64,000 nt of DNA from Mesorhizobium sp. M4B.F.Ca.ET.203.01.1.1 (GTDB lineage: Bacteria > Pseudomonadota > Alphaproteobacteria > Rhizobiales > Rhizobiaceae), in NCBI RefSeq assembly GCF_004791025.1, contig NZ_SRUO01000001.1, positions 248,001 to 312,000 of the forward strand. Direction: 5' to 3'. The notes beneath the pieces were generated by a model that saw nothing but the letters and a program-made list of their open reading frames with translations, had not been told where the DNA came from and did not search any database. Position 1 is the stretch's first letter. Every line of letters begins with the position of its first letter. Made by a program: the position numbers and the translations under genes. Positions 1 to 8,680 of this stretch are shown here, piece after piece.

Positions 1-1041
1 CTTGGGCAGGAAGGACTGGTGGATCTCGCCGATGCCCTTGAGGATGGTCGAGCTCAGGGCATCGTAGTCGACCAGATATTTGAACGCCTGGCGAACCTCC
101 GGCTTGGCGAGGTTCGGGTTCTTCTGGTTGAGGCTGATGTAATAGACCGTGCCCTTGGGCGCGCTGGTGGTGGTGAGGTCGGCGTTCTTGGCGACGGCGT
201 CGAGGTCGTTCGGCTCGAGGTTGCGGGCGACGTCGATATCGCCGGCCTCAAGCGCCAGACGTTGCGCCGCGCTTTCCTTCATGTAGCGGTAGATGACGCG
301 GGCGAGCTTGGCCTTCTCGCCATTGTAGTTGTCGTTGCGCTCCAGAACGACGGCCTCGTTGGCGCGCCATTCACGCAGCTTGAACTGGCCGGAGCCGGCG
401 TAGCCGGTCTTCAGCCAGGCATTGCCGAAATCATTGTCCCATTTGTAGTCGGCGCTGGGGGTGGCGGCGGCGACATGTTCCTTGACCAGCTTGCTGTCGA
501 CGACTGAGGCGACGGTGGCCGACAGGCAGTTCAGGACGAAGCTTGGCGCATAGGCCTTGTCGACCACGAACTGGAAGGTGGTGTCGTCGACGGCCTTGGC
601 CTTTTCGGTGACATTATCGCCGCTGATGCCGAACTGGTTGATGATGAAGGCCGGGCTCTTGTCCAGCTTAATGGCGCGCTCGAAGGAATAGGCGACGTCG
701 GCAGCAGTGATCGGGTTGCCGGAGGCGAACTTCATGCCGGGCTTGAGTTTGAAGGTATAGGTCAAGCCGTCATCGGAAACGGCCCAGCTCTCGGCGAGAT
801 CGCCCTTGACCTTGGAGGTGTCGCTGAGGTCGAGGCGGACAAGCAGATCATAGGTGTTGCCGGTGACCTCGGCGGTCGACAGTTCGAACGCCTCGCCCGG
901 ATCCATGGTGATGATGTCGTCGAACGCGAAACCTTCGACCAGCGTGTCGGCGGGCGTCACGGCGAAGGCGGGCGCGGCGAGCAGCGCAGATATCGCCACA
1001 CCCGCAAGCAAGCTACGCAGAGCAAACTTTTCCAGCATCAT
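1..1041 (-). CDS. ABC transporter substrate-binding protein (family 5, peptide type), C-terminus cut by window edge
   Basis: This is the periplasmic solute receptor of a peptide/nickel/opine-type ABC importer. The reverse-strand frame stays open from a double ATG at 1041/1038 to the window edge, giving 347 residues without the C-terminal part. A signal peptide is evident (basic MLEKFALR, hydrophobic core, AFA-type cleavage near residue 26). It is followed by typical family-5 features: FDDIITMDPGEAFE, an early LAESWAVSDDGLTYTFKLKP stretch and ITAADVAYSFERA. Downstream transporter genes would lie outside the window to the left. The ligand cannot be told from the sequence. Confidence 0.85.
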   Translation of the reverse strand, partial: MMLEKFALRSLLAGVAISALLAAPAFAVTPADTLVEGFAFDDIITMDPGEAFELSTAEVTGNTYDLLVRLDLSDTSKVKGDLAESWAVSDDGLTYTFKLKPGMKFASGNPITAADVAYSFERAIKLDKSPAFIINQFGISGDNVTEKAKAVDDTTFQFVVDKAYAPSFVLNCLSATVASVVDSKLVKEHVAAATPSADYKWDNDFGNAWLKTGYAGSGQFKLREWRANEAVVLERNDNYNGEKAKLARVIYRYMKESAAQRLALEAGDIDVARNLEPNDLDAVAKNADLTTTSAPKGTVYYISLNQKNPNLAKPEVRQAFKYLVDYDALSSTILKGIGEIHQSFLPK

Positions 1042-1297
1042 GGTGATCGTTCCCTGTTCTGTTGGTTGTTGACCTGAGTTCCCGGCTCAGGATTGCGAAA
1101 TTCTTTTCTAGGTCGCGCGTTTTCCGGGCGCTACCGTCCTGTTTTTTGTCCAGTTGGTCAACACCATATCGGGCGGTGCCGAAGCCCGCAACGCGCATTT
1201 GCGGACCTCTCTATTGGACCAGAACGGGTGGTGGCCGGGCGACGCATGAGCCGGCCAATTGGCGCCGCCAAGGGGGAAAATCTTGCTATTTTTGCCG

Positions 1298-2575
1298 CTA
1301 CTTCAGCGCGGCGACCAGGGCGGCGTCGGGGAAGCAGGTGGCGGCGCGACCGTTCTTTGCCTGCCAGTCGCCGATCGAGCGGCGCGTCTTGAAGCCCGGC
1401 AGGCCATCGGCGCTGCCGACGTCGTAGCCCTTGGCCTCCAGCGACCTCTGCAGGGCGGCGATGTCGGAGCGGTGGAGGTCGCCGACCGGCCCCCAGTTTG
1501 CGGTAAAGGTGGCATCCCCCCTGGCGATGCGATCGGCGGCATGACCGATGAACAACGCGTAGAGGTCGCTGGTGTTGTATTGCTTGAGCACATAGAAATT
1601 CGGCGTGACAATGAAAGCCGGTCCGCTGCGGCCGGCCGGCATCAGAAGTAAGCCTTCGGCCTTGAGCTCGCTTGCCTGGAACGCCTTGTTGTCGGCGCGC
1701 CTGATGCCCATCGCCACCCAGTCGGCAATCTTCTTGCCTTGGTCGGGTCCTTCGAGCGAGCAGGATACTTTGGCAGGCACGATCACCTCGGTTCCCCAGC
1801 CGCGGCCCCTGACCCAGCCATAGTGGACGAGATAGTTGGCGATCGAGGCCAGCACATCCGGCGTCGAATTCCAGATGTCGGGCCGGCCGTCGCCGTCGAA
1901 ATCGACGGCATGCTTGAGGAAGGAGGTCGGCATGAATTGCGGCTGGCCGAGCGCGCCGGCCCAGGACGATTTCATCGCGTTGACCGGTGCCAGCCCGCGC
2001 TCGACGATCGCCAATGCCGCCAGCACCTCGGTGCGGAAGAAATCCTTCCTGGTCGACATGAAGGCCTTGGTGCCCAGCACCTCGAAGGCGTCATAGGGCA
2101 TCTTGGCCGCGCCGAAGCCGGTCTCGCGGCCCCAGATCGCCAGAAGCACCTCGCCCGGCACGCCGTAGCGTTTCTCGATCAGCCCCAGCACCCTCGCATT
2201 GGCGCCCTCGCGGGTCCGTCCGCCGGCGGTGACGGCGCGAACGGTCTTCTCGGCGAAATAGGCGCCGGGCGGCCCGAACTCGGCCTGGTGCTGCTTCTCG
2301 GGCGTCGTCGGCTTCTCGCCGGGCATGACGAGGTCGGGCAGCTTCAGGTTCGGCTTCACGCCGATGAAGGCCTCGTCGAAGGTTTTCCTGGAGATGCCCT
2401 TGGCCTTGGCTTCCGGCCAGAGGTCGCTCTGCAGCCAGGAGCGAAACTGGTCGTCGACGGAAGCGGCGCGGGTTGGGAAGGTGAGGAGGAAAATGAACAG
2501 AGCCGCGAAGAGGGAAAGCGCAGCCAGTTTTGAATGTTTGCGTTCTGTCGCGCCCCCCTCTGTCCTGCCGGACAT
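1298..2575 (-). CDS. Lytic murein transglycosylase (MltB/SLT_2 type) with peptidoglycan-binding domain
   Basis: This enzyme is expected to cleave glycan strands of peptidoglycan in the periplasm. After a hydrophobic export segment (LFAALFIFLLTF) comes the SLT_2 fold. It contains AIWGRETGFG with the likely catalytic Glu, then GALGQPQFMPTSFLKHAVDFDGDGRPDIW and IANYLVHYGW. A C-terminal PG_binding_1 segment follows (IAALQRSLEAKGYDVGSADG). The frame runs open upstream to 2725, but that part is translated intergenic repeat. The nearest in-frame ATG before the signal peptide is at 2575 and also lies inside the repeat, so the true start is uncertain. About 425 residues from 2575. Confidence 0.85.
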   Translation of the reverse strand: MSGRTEGGATERKHSKLAALSLFAALFIFLLTFPTRAASVDDQFRSWLQSDLWPEAKAKGISRKTFDEAFIGVKPNLKLPDLVMPGEKPTTPEKQHQAEFGPPGAYFAEKTVRAVTAGGRTREGANARVLGLIEKRYGVPGEVLLAIWGRETGFGAAKMPYDAFEVLGTKAFMSTRKDFFRTEVLAALAIVERGLAPVNAMKSSWAGALGQPQFMPTSFLKHAVDFDGDGRPDIWNSTPDVLASIANYLVHYGWVRGRGWGTEVIVPAKVSCSLEGPDQGKKIADWVAMGIRRADNKAFQASELKAEGLLLMPAGRSGPAFIVTPNFYVLKQYNTSDLYALFIGHAADRIARGDATFTANWGPVGDLHRSDIAALQRSLEAKGYDVGSADGLPGFKTRRSIGDWQAKNGRAATCFPDAALVAALK

Positions 2576-2710
2576 CTCCCCCACTTGGGGGGAGATTGAC
2601 CGTCGCCTTGACTTTCGCCAATCGCCAACGCTGAAGGAAGAACGCCGCGAGCGAAGCTGCCAATCTCCTCCCTTGTGGGGGAGATGTCCGGCAGGACAGA
2701 GGGGGGCGCG
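2549..2710. repeat. Intergenic palindromic repeat, family A, copy 1
   Basis: Two inverted arms, each with a short CCCCCCTCTGTCCTGCC-type end and an inner CTCCCCC..GGGGGAG hairpin, flank a core of about 85 bp that includes TTCGCCAATC. Related copies lie at 23310-23469, 37191-37350 and 50347-50505. This copy overlaps the 5' end of the lytic transglycosylase reading frame and supplies its nearest upstream ATG. Confidence 0.85.
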
Positions 2711-2752
2711 AAGGAATGCTGTCATTTCCAGGCTACCTCCTCGTTGAAGCCC

Positions 2753-3358
2753 TCAAAACGCTGTCCTGGACCTCAGCGCGGCGGCCAGCGTGCCTTCGTC
2801 GAGATAGTCGAGTTCGCCGCCGACCGGAACGCCATGCGCGAGCCTTGTCACCTTGACCTCGAAGCCGGAGAGCTGGTCGGTCAGGTAGTGCGCCGTGGTC
2901 TGGCCTTCGACCGTGGCGTTGACGGCGAGGATCACCTCCTTGACCTCGCCGCCGGCGACGCGGTCGACCAGCGCGCGGATGTTGAGCTGGTCGGGGCCGA
3001 TGCCGTCGAGCGGCGACAGCGTGCCGCCGAGCACGTGGTAGCGCACATTCATCGCCGCCGCGCGCTCCAGCGCCCAGAGGTCGGAGACGTCCTCTACGAC
3101 GATCAGCGTGCCGGCATCGCGGCGCGGATCGGTGCAGATCATGCAGGGGTCGGAGGTGTCGACATTGCCGCAGGTCGAGCAGATGCGCACCTTGTCGACC
3201 GCCTCGCCCATGGCGGCGGCGAGCGGCTCAAGCAGCTGCTCCTTCTTCTTGATCAGATGGAGCGCGGCGCGCCTGGCCGAACGCGGCCCCAACCCCGGCA
3301 CCTTGGCCAGGAGCTGGATCAGGCGTTCGATCTCTGGACCGGCGATTCGTTTCGACAT
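2753..3358 (-). CDS. recR: Recombination mediator protein RecR
   Basis: RecR acts with RecO and RecF to load RecA on single-stranded DNA in gap repair. The 201-residue product has the full family order. An N-terminal HhH region ([20 protein letters not shown]) is followed by a four-cysteine zinc finger ([16 protein letters not shown] near residues 58-73). A Toprim domain comes next ([14 protein letters not shown], then [28 protein letters not shown]). Length matches the family. It lies on the same strand and downstream of dnaX and ybaB, the common bacterial dnaX-ybaB-recR order, here interrupted by a wall hydrolase gene. Confidence 0.97.
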   Translation of the reverse strand: MSKRIAGPEIERLIQLLAKVPGLGPRSARRAALHLIKKKEQLLEPLAAAMGEAVDKVRICSTCGNVDTSDPCMICTDPRRDAGTLIVVEDVSDLWALERAAAMNVRYHVLGGTLSPLDGIGPDQLNIRALVDRVAGGEVKEVILAVNATVEGQTTAHYLTDQLSGFEVKVTRLAHGVPVGGELDYLDEGTLAAALRSRTAF

Positions 3359-3452
3359 CGCACTGATCTAGGATTTTTCAGAGCGGTTTGGAACATGCAC
3401 CAGCGGGAATGATCCGCCATGCTGCCAGGCGGACCATCGATTGCCGGTCAGA

Positions 3453-4457
3453 TCAGTAGGCTTCGAGCGGCCGGCTCTGGCTGACGATCATCGCGCCGAT
3501 GGCATCGGTGTTCTCGGGCGTCGACTGGAAACCCATCGCGGCTTCCTGCGGCGCGCTCGGCACCGAGGTGATGTAGCGGTTGTTCAGGGCGCCGCCGAAA
3601 CGCGAAGCATCCGGCTCCGCCATCGGCTCCTGCATCGCCACCACAACCGGTTTCGCCGCGACGCGGCCCGCCTTCGCCGCAGGCGCAATGGCGGCGGTCA
3701 CATAGGTTTGCTCGGCAGCACCGGCTCGGTTCGTTGCCGTCCGGGCCGCGGACGCGGGCTCCACGGCAGCGGTCATCAAGGCCTGCTTGGCCGGATCCGG
3801 ACGGACAATCGTCTTGACCACCGGCTCGGCGGACGCGACCAGCACCGGGGCGGTGGCAGGCGCCGGCTGCCTTGGCGTGGCCGAGGCCATGGCGATCATC
3901 GGCTCGTCCGGCAGCGGCTGCCAGTTGCGGCCGCGCTTCTCGTAGAAGGCGTTGCCGCCGGCGACCATCGTGTAGTGCATGTTCTTGTAAGGGAAGCGCA
4001 GGCCGGCGGTGTGGAAGAACATGGTGTTCTTCAGCTTGGCGTTGCGCTCGCCCTTGAGCACGGCGTCGGCGGCCTCCTCGACATCGGGCATCGCCCTGGA
4101 ATTCATCGGCCGCGTCATCACGCCGGGGGCGAACTGGCCCCGCTCGCCGACGACCTCGCAGATCGTGCTGCCGTGCTGACCCGAGCGCAGCCGGTTCATG
4201 ACGACCGTGCCGACGGCGATCATGCCGTCGCGGCTCGACCGGTTGGATTCGAAGAACATCGCCCTTTGAAGGCATTCCCTGTCCTTGGGGGTGGCGCCGT
4301 AGGAGCGCGAGCTCAGGAAACTCGGCGTGATGGCATCGGTCAGCTTGGCCACCGACATGCCGTGCGAAGTGGTCTGGCTGCAGCCGGCCAGAAGCAAGGG
4401 GGAAGTGACGATGCCGAGGAACAGCAGCGGCGTCTTCCATCGCGTCGCGATCAACAA
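3453..4457 (-). CDS. SleB-type cell wall hydrolase, lipoprotein
   Basis: A 334-residue predicted lipoprotein of the cell wall hydrolase (Hydrolase_2/SleB) family. The N-terminus WKTPLLFLGIVTSPLLLAGC carries a lipobox. The catalytic-type domain spans roughly residues 55-155, with ECLQRAMFFESNRSSRDGMIAVGTVVMNRL, ICEVVGERGQFAPG and MFFHTAG. The C-terminal 170 residues are low-complexity, Ala/Pro/Val-rich and probably disordered. No ATG fits; the likely start is TTG at 4457 or the adjacent TTG at 4454, behind an AGG-containing purine stretch. Genus-level homologues are annotated only as wall hydrolases; the substrate bond is not shown by the sequence. Confidence 0.85.
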   Translation of the reverse strand: MLIATRWKTPLLFLGIVTSPLLLAGCSQTTSHGMSVAKLTDAITPSFLSSRSYGATPKDRECLQRAMFFESNRSSRDGMIAVGTVVMNRLRSGQHGSTICEVVGERGQFAPGVMTRPMNSRAMPDVEEAADAVLKGERNAKLKNTMFFHTAGLRFPYKNMHYTMVAGGNAFYEKRGRNWQPLPDEPMIAMASATPRQPAPATAPVLVASAEPVVKTIVRPDPAKQALMTAAVEPASAARTATNRAGAAEQTYVTAAIAPAAKAGRVAAKPVVVAMQEPMAEPDASRFGGALNNRYITSVPSAPQEAAMGFQSTPENTDAIGAMIVSQSRPLEAY

Positions 4458-4599
4458 AAAAGCCTCATTTCCAGATGCCAGCCCGCCCCGAGATGTGGCA
4501 AGAATGAGACTCTTAAAGGCAAAAAGATGGCTAAAGGATTAGCATTCGTGCAGCATAGGTAAAACTTTATGAATGGCTGGAAACGACCGCGTGAACAAA

Positions 4600-4629
4600 G
4601 CCGGGGAATGTCTTAACAACTGCCCCGGC
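4600..4629 (-). terminator. Possible terminator downstream of ybaB
   Basis: Seven-base arms GCCGGGG (4600-4606) and CCCCGGC (4623-4629) can pair around a 16-base loop. On the minus strand the stem is followed by CTTTGTT, a weak U-rich tail. The position just after ybaB fits the end of the dnaX-ybaB transcript, but the long loop and poor tail make this tentative. Confidence 0.4.
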
Positions 4630-4671
4630 GCCCGATTTCCGTTCACAATCAATTAACTGGAGGCAGCCGGC

Positions 4672-4995
4672 TCAGAACGGCAATTTCATTCCGGGCGGGA
4701 TCGGCAAGCCTGCCGTGAGCGCCTTGGTCTTTTCCTGCATGACCTGCTCGACCTTATTTTTGGCGTCATTGTGGGCGGCGAGAATGAGGTCCTCGACGAT
4801 CTCGGCCTCATCCTCCTTGAGCAGCGACGGATCGATCTTCAGCACCTTCATCTCGAACTTGCCGGTCAGCGTCACGCTGACCAGACCGCCGCCCGCCTGC
4901 CCGGTGGCTTCGAGCGTAGCGATCTCATCCTGCATGGCCTGGAACTTGGCCTGCATTTCCTTCGCCTTGCCCATCAGGCCGAGAAGATCCTTCAT
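4672..4995 (-). CDS. ybaB: YbaB/EbfC family nucleoid-associated protein
   Basis: A 107-residue small DNA-binding protein of the YbaB/EbfC family, which binds DNA as a dimer. The sequence has the usual layout: an N-terminal helical segment starting [22 protein letters not shown], a beta hairpin ([21 protein letters not shown]), the helix [22 protein letters not shown] and the C-terminal [12 protein letters not shown]. Length matches the family exactly. It lies 75 bp downstream of dnaX on the same strand, the standard bacterial arrangement. An AGAGGA ribosome-binding site sits shortly before the ATG. Confidence 0.97.
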   Translation of the reverse strand: MKDLLGLMGKAKEMQAKFQAMQDEIATLEATGQAGGGLVSVTLTGKFEMKVLKIDPSLLKEDEAEIVEDLILAAHNDAKNKVEQVMQEKTKALTAGLPIPPGMKLPF

Positions 4996-5021
4996 CCAAA
5001 TGTCCTCTTCAGTTCATTGTT

Positions 5022-5074
5022 GGAGCATGATCTTGTCCGAAAACCGGTTCCCACTTTTCGGGATCATGCTCTAG
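5022..5074. repeat. Short palindromic repeat (GAGCATGATC type) between dnaX and ybaB
   Basis: Ten-base perfect arms GAGCATGATC (5023-5032) and GATCATGCTC (5062-5071) enclose an inner inverted part (CCGAAAACCGGTT, then CCACTTTTCGG). This is a widespread dispersed element in rhizobia. The outer end supplies the TAG stop codon of dnaX at 5071-5073, so the element is abutted to, and slightly overlaps, the gene. Confidence 0.85.
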
Positions 5075-6870
5075 ATTTCGTCGTCATCCGCCGCCGGATC
5101 GACCGCCAGGTCGGCCTCGGCCTCTTCCACTTCCGGCACGTCCGGAATGCGCACATCGATGATCTTGGCGCCGGGGAAGCGGGCGAGGATGGCGGCGACC
5201 GTCGGGTCGCTCTTGGCATCAAGGAAGGCGATCTCGCGCTTCGTCGTTTCCATCTCCGCCAGCGTCTGCCCGCCATCTTCCTTCGACAGCGAGACCAGCC
5301 AGTTGCGGCCGGTCCAGGCACGCAACTTGGCGGTCAGGTCGTTGAGCAGCATCTTCGGCGCATCTTCGGTCAGGCTGACGTCGAGGCGGCCGGGCTCGAT
5401 GCGCACCAGCCGCACGCAGCGCTTGATCAACACCTTGAAGGCGATGTCGCGATTGGCATCGGCAAGGGCGGCAATGTCGGCCAAGGACTTCACCGGCACG
5501 GCAGGCGTTTCGACGACCGGTTCCGGCGCCGCGACAAAGGCCGCGGGCACGGGCTGCGCCTCGACCAGCCGCATCGTCTGCGCGCCGCCGCCGGCGGACG
5601 GCATGCGCGCCTGCGCCACAGCGCTGGCGCCGCCATTGCCGGGGCTTGCCGGCGCCCCGTTGGCGCGCGGCGCGCCATTCGGAACCGGCGAAGCGCCCTC
5701 CAGCGATTTCAGCGCCTCGTCCAGCGTCGGCAGGTCGGCGGCATGCGCGAGCCGGATCAGCACCATCTCGGCGGCGCTCACCGGCCGGTTCGAAGACTGC
5801 ACTTCGGGGATGCCCTTCAGCAGCATCTGCCATGTCCTGGACAGCACGCGCACCGACAGCGTCCCGGCGAAGTCGCCGCCGCGCCGGCGCTCATCCTCGG
5901 AGAGCGATGCATCGTCGGCAGCCGTCGGCACGAAGCGCAGCCTGGTGACGAGGTGGTTGAATTCGGCAAGGTCGGTGAGCAGCGCGGCCGGATCGGCGCC
6001 GGTGTCGTACTGGGCGCGGAATTCGGCCAGGGCCGCCGCGACGTCGCCCTTCATGACATGCTCGAACAGGTCGACGATGCGGGCGCGGTCGGCGAGGCCG
6101 AGCATGGCGCGCACGGCCTCGGTGCTGACCGTGCCGCTGCCATGGGCGATCGCCTGGTCGAGGATGGAGAGCGAATCGCGCGCCGAGCCTTCGGCGGCGC
6201 GCGCGATCATCGCCAGCGCGTCGTCGTCGACCGAAATGCCCTCCTTGGCGGCGATCGCCGACAGATGCGCGACCAGCGCGCCGGCATCGATGCGCCTCAG
6301 ATCAAAGCGCTGGCAGCGCGACAGGACCGTGATCGGCACCTTGCGGATCTCGGTGGTGGCGAAGATGAATTTGACGTGCGGCGGCGGCTCTTCCAGCGTC
6401 TTCAACAGGCCGTTGAAGGCCTGGGTGGAGAGCATGTGCACTTCGTCGATGATGTAGACCTTGTAGCGGGCCGAGACCGGCGCGTAGCGCACGCGCTCGA
6501 TGATGTCCCTGATGTCGTCGATGCCGGTGTGCGAGGCGGCGTCCATCTCGATGACGTCGACATGGCGGCCCTCCATGATCGCCTGGCAATGCTCGCCTGG
6601 GATCGAAAGATCGACCGAAGGCTGGTCGACGGTGGCGGTCTTGTAGTTCAGTGCCCTGGCCAGGATGCGCGCCGTGGTCGTCTTGCCGACACCGCGCACA
6701 CCGGTCAGCATCCAGGCCTGGGCGATGCGCCCGGAGGCGAAGGCGTTGGTCAGCGTGCGGACCATCGGCTCCTGGCCGATCAGCTCGGAGAAATTCGAGG
6801 GGCGGTATTTGCGGGCCAGAACCCGATAGGCGCCTGCCTTATCCGTCCCCAAGTTTCCGGCTTCGCTCAT
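5071..6870 (-). CDS. dnaX: DNA polymerase III subunit gamma/tau
   Basis: The clamp-loader ATPase subunit of the replicase, 599 residues. It opens with the conserved YRVLARKYRPSNFSELIGQE, then Walker A GVRGVGKTTTARI near residue 60. Next come the Walker B/DEXX region YIIDEVHMLS, sensor 1 FIFATTE and the Arg-finger SRC motif (VLSRCQRFDLRR). Domain III follows with a Pro/Ala-rich linker near residues 385-450, and a tau-type C-terminal domain ends the protein. No obvious slippery heptamer for gamma production was noticed. The stop codon is formed by the adjoining palindromic repeat. It is downstream of the SRP RNA and upstream of ybaB. Confidence 0.97.
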   Translation of the reverse strand: MSEAGNLGTDKAGAYRVLARKYRPSNFSELIGQEPMVRTLTNAFASGRIAQAWMLTGVRGVGKTTTARILARALNYKTATVDQPSVDLSIPGEHCQAIMEGRHVDVIEMDAASHTGIDDIRDIIERVRYAPVSARYKVYIIDEVHMLSTQAFNGLLKTLEEPPPHVKFIFATTEIRKVPITVLSRCQRFDLRRIDAGALVAHLSAIAAKEGISVDDDALAMIARAAEGSARDSLSILDQAIAHGSGTVSTEAVRAMLGLADRARIVDLFEHVMKGDVAAALAEFRAQYDTGADPAALLTDLAEFNHLVTRLRFVPTAADDASLSEDERRRGGDFAGTLSVRVLSRTWQMLLKGIPEVQSSNRPVSAAEMVLIRLAHAADLPTLDEALKSLEGASPVPNGAPRANGAPASPGNGGASAVAQARMPSAGGGAQTMRLVEAQPVPAAFVAAPEPVVETPAVPVKSLADIAALADANRDIAFKVLIKRCVRLVRIEPGRLDVSLTEDAPKMLLNDLTAKLRAWTGRNWLVSLSKEDGGQTLAEMETTKREIAFLDAKSDPTVAAILARFPGAKIIDVRIPDVPEVEEAEADLAVDPAADDDEI

Positions 6871-6978
6871 TCGCCGTCAAAGCTCCCAGGACCACGACGG
6901 AAGGCGGTCCGATACCTGCGCATAGTTTCGCCCGCACGGCTTGGCGCCGTCAATGTCGCGAGAGAAAGGCGAAGAGGC

Positions 6979-7074
6979 GGGAGGCTGGAACAATGACCCG
7001 TTCCGGGCTCGTTAGGGCTGCTTCCTTCCGGACCTGACCCGGTTGGCGAGTGGATCGTCCACCACCAACCTCCC
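6979..7074 (-). ncRNA. ffs: Signal recognition particle RNA, small bacterial (4.5S) type
   Basis: On the minus strand the sequence contains GGTCAGGTCCGGAAGGAAGC, the universally conserved domain IV core with its symmetric and asymmetric loops that binds Ffh. The ends GGGAGG (from 7074) and CCTCCC (to 6979) pair to close a rod of about 96 nt, the usual size for this class. Immediate upstream position to dnaX is common in alphaproteobacteria. End positions are set by the pairing and may be off by a few bases. Confidence 0.95.
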
Positions 7075-7271
7075 GCGCTCCATATCGGCAATTCGGCGAT
7101 GAAATGCAAGGGCAGACCTGATTGAGCAGCCCAAACCGGATGTGCCGCGGGGCAGCAAGACCTTCAAATCCGCAATATCGGCCAATGATTCGCTTGCAGC
7201 CCCATTGCAGCCGCTCTAGCGTTCATGGCTCAAAAGACGCTGCAATGCCCACAAAAGTGAAGGAAACGCCA

Positions 7272-7691
7272 ATGCTGCCGGGCCTCAAGGCCGGATTCAC
7301 GCTCGACGCCAGGCTGGAGGCGGACAGCGAGCAGCTGATGTGGCTCGGCCTGTGCGAACTCAGGCTGATGAACGATTGCCGCTGGCCATGGCTCATCCTG
7401 GTGCCGCAGCGGCCGGGCGTGGAGGAAATCCATGACCTGACGCCGCTCGACCAGGCGATGCTGACCTTCGAGACCAACATGGTGGCGCAAGCGCTGAAGA
7501 AGGCGACAGGCTGCACCAAGATCAATACCGGCGCGCTGGGCAACATCGTGCGCCAGCTGCACATCCATGTCATCGCCCGTTCGGAGGGCGATGCGGCCTG
7601 GCCAGGGCCGGTCTGGGGGCATGGCCTGCGCGAGCCCTACAGCAGTTCCGAGATCCGGCGGTTTGCCGAAACGATCAAGGCGGCGCTATAA
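7272..7691 (+). CDS. HIT family protein with a QxHxH motif
   Basis: A 139-residue histidine-triad-fold protein, a family of nucleotide hydrolases and transferases. The start at 7272 (MLPGLKAGF) is favoured by an AAGGA site eight bases upstream; the frame is open further up to 7122. The body has WPWLILVPQRPGVEEIHDL, the GCTKINTGALGNIVRQLHIHVIAR core and a GPVWG end. In place of the classical HxHxHxx triad the first His is Gln, giving Q-L-H-I-H. The middle nucleophilic His and the last His remain. Substrate is unknown. nudC follows 37 bp downstream on the same strand. Confidence 0.88.
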   Translation: MLPGLKAGFTLDARLEADSEQLMWLGLCELRLMNDCRWPWLILVPQRPGVEEIHDLTPLDQAMLTFETNMVAQALKKATGCTKINTGALGNIVRQLHIHVIARSEGDAAWPGPVWGHGLREPYSSSEIRRFAETIKAAL

Positions 7692-7728
7692 GCTGACCTC
7701 GTGTCCATCCCCGAAGCCCTGAGTCCCC

Positions 7729-8670
7729 ATGACCTTCCGCCTGTTTGACGCGCCCTTGCGGGAGCCGAGCCAATTCGTCGGCTTCGCCGGCAACACGATC
7801 GACCGGCAGTCGGAGACGCGCGCCGACGACTCGGTCGAACAGGCGCTCGCCGATGCCGCGACGCGGCTTCTCTTGATGCATGGCGGCCGGCTCTACCTGA
7901 AACTCGACGGCGACAGCTTCGACCCCTGGTTCGCGGCACCGGAAAGCCAGCCGTTCAAGGTCTCGCTCGACCAGGGTGTGCTGCTCGGCTTTTCCGACGC
8001 CGGCCCGGTGCTGGCGGTGCCGGCGGGCATCGAGCCGGAAGAGCTTCCCGAGACCGTCAAAGCGATCGACTACCGCTCCGTCTACATGCAGGGCCTGATC
8101 GACGAGGCGGCGGCCGGCGCTCTGGCGCAAGGGGCGGCTCTTCTTGCCTGGCATGCCAGCCACGCCTTCTGCTCGAAATGCGGCAACCGTTCGGAAATGC
8201 GCGCCGGCGGCTACAGGCGGCACTGCCCGGCCTGCGGCACCGATCACTTCCCGCGCACCGATCCGGTGGCGATCATGCTGACGGTGACGGCGGACAAATG
8301 CCTGCTCGGGCGCGGCCGGCATTTTGGGCCCGGCATGTATTCAGCACTTGCCGGCTTCATCGAGCCCGGCGAAACGATCGAGGCGGCGGTGCGCCGCGAA
8401 ACGCTGGAGGAGGCCGGCATCCGGCTCGGCCGCGTCGTCTACCACGCCAGCCAACCCTGGCCGTTCCCCTATTCGCTGATGATCGGCTGCTTCGGCGAGC
8501 CGCTCAACGACGACATCCAGGCCGATCTCAACGAGCTGGAGGACTGCCGCTGGTTCTCGCGCGACGAGGTGCGCCTGATGCTCGACAGGACGCATGCCGA
8601 TGGCTTGATCACGCCGCCCAAGGGGGCTATCGCGCATCACCTCATCCGCGCCTGGGTCGACAGCGAATAG
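7729..8670 (+). CDS. nudC: NADH/NAD+ diphosphatase (NudC family Nudix hydrolase)
   Basis: Hydrolyses NADH or NAD+ to NMN(H) and AMP, and members of this family also act on NAD-capped RNA. The 313-residue product shows the family order. An N-terminal domain is followed by a four-Cys zinc ribbon (CSKCGN near 148 and CPACGTDHFPRTDP near 165). The Nudix box comes next (GFIEPGETIEAAVRRETLEE with the REx2EE ending), then the NudC signature SQPWPFPYS just behind it. A Dabb protein gene follows after 10 bp, so the two are probably cotranscribed. Confidence 0.95.
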   Translation: MTFRLFDAPLREPSQFVGFAGNTIDRQSETRADDSVEQALADAATRLLLMHGGRLYLKLDGDSFDPWFAAPESQPFKVSLDQGVLLGFSDAGPVLAVPAGIEPEELPETVKAIDYRSVYMQGLIDEAAAGALAQGAALLAWHASHAFCSKCGNRSEMRAGGYRRHCPACGTDHFPRTDPVAIMLTVTADKCLLGRGRHFGPGMYSALAGFIEPGETIEAAVRRETLEEAGIRLGRVVYHASQPWPFPYSLMIGCFGEPLNDDIQADLNELEDCRWFSRDEVRLMLDRTHADGLITPPKGAIAHHLIRAWVDSE

Positions 8671-8680
8671 GAGCAGAAGA

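Noticed and set aside
4771-6996. Open frame of 741 codons on the plus strand opposite dnaX
   Set aside because: It is antisense to a gene with all clamp-loader motifs; its product is His/Arg/Gly-rich with no domain, as expected of a GC-rich shadow frame.
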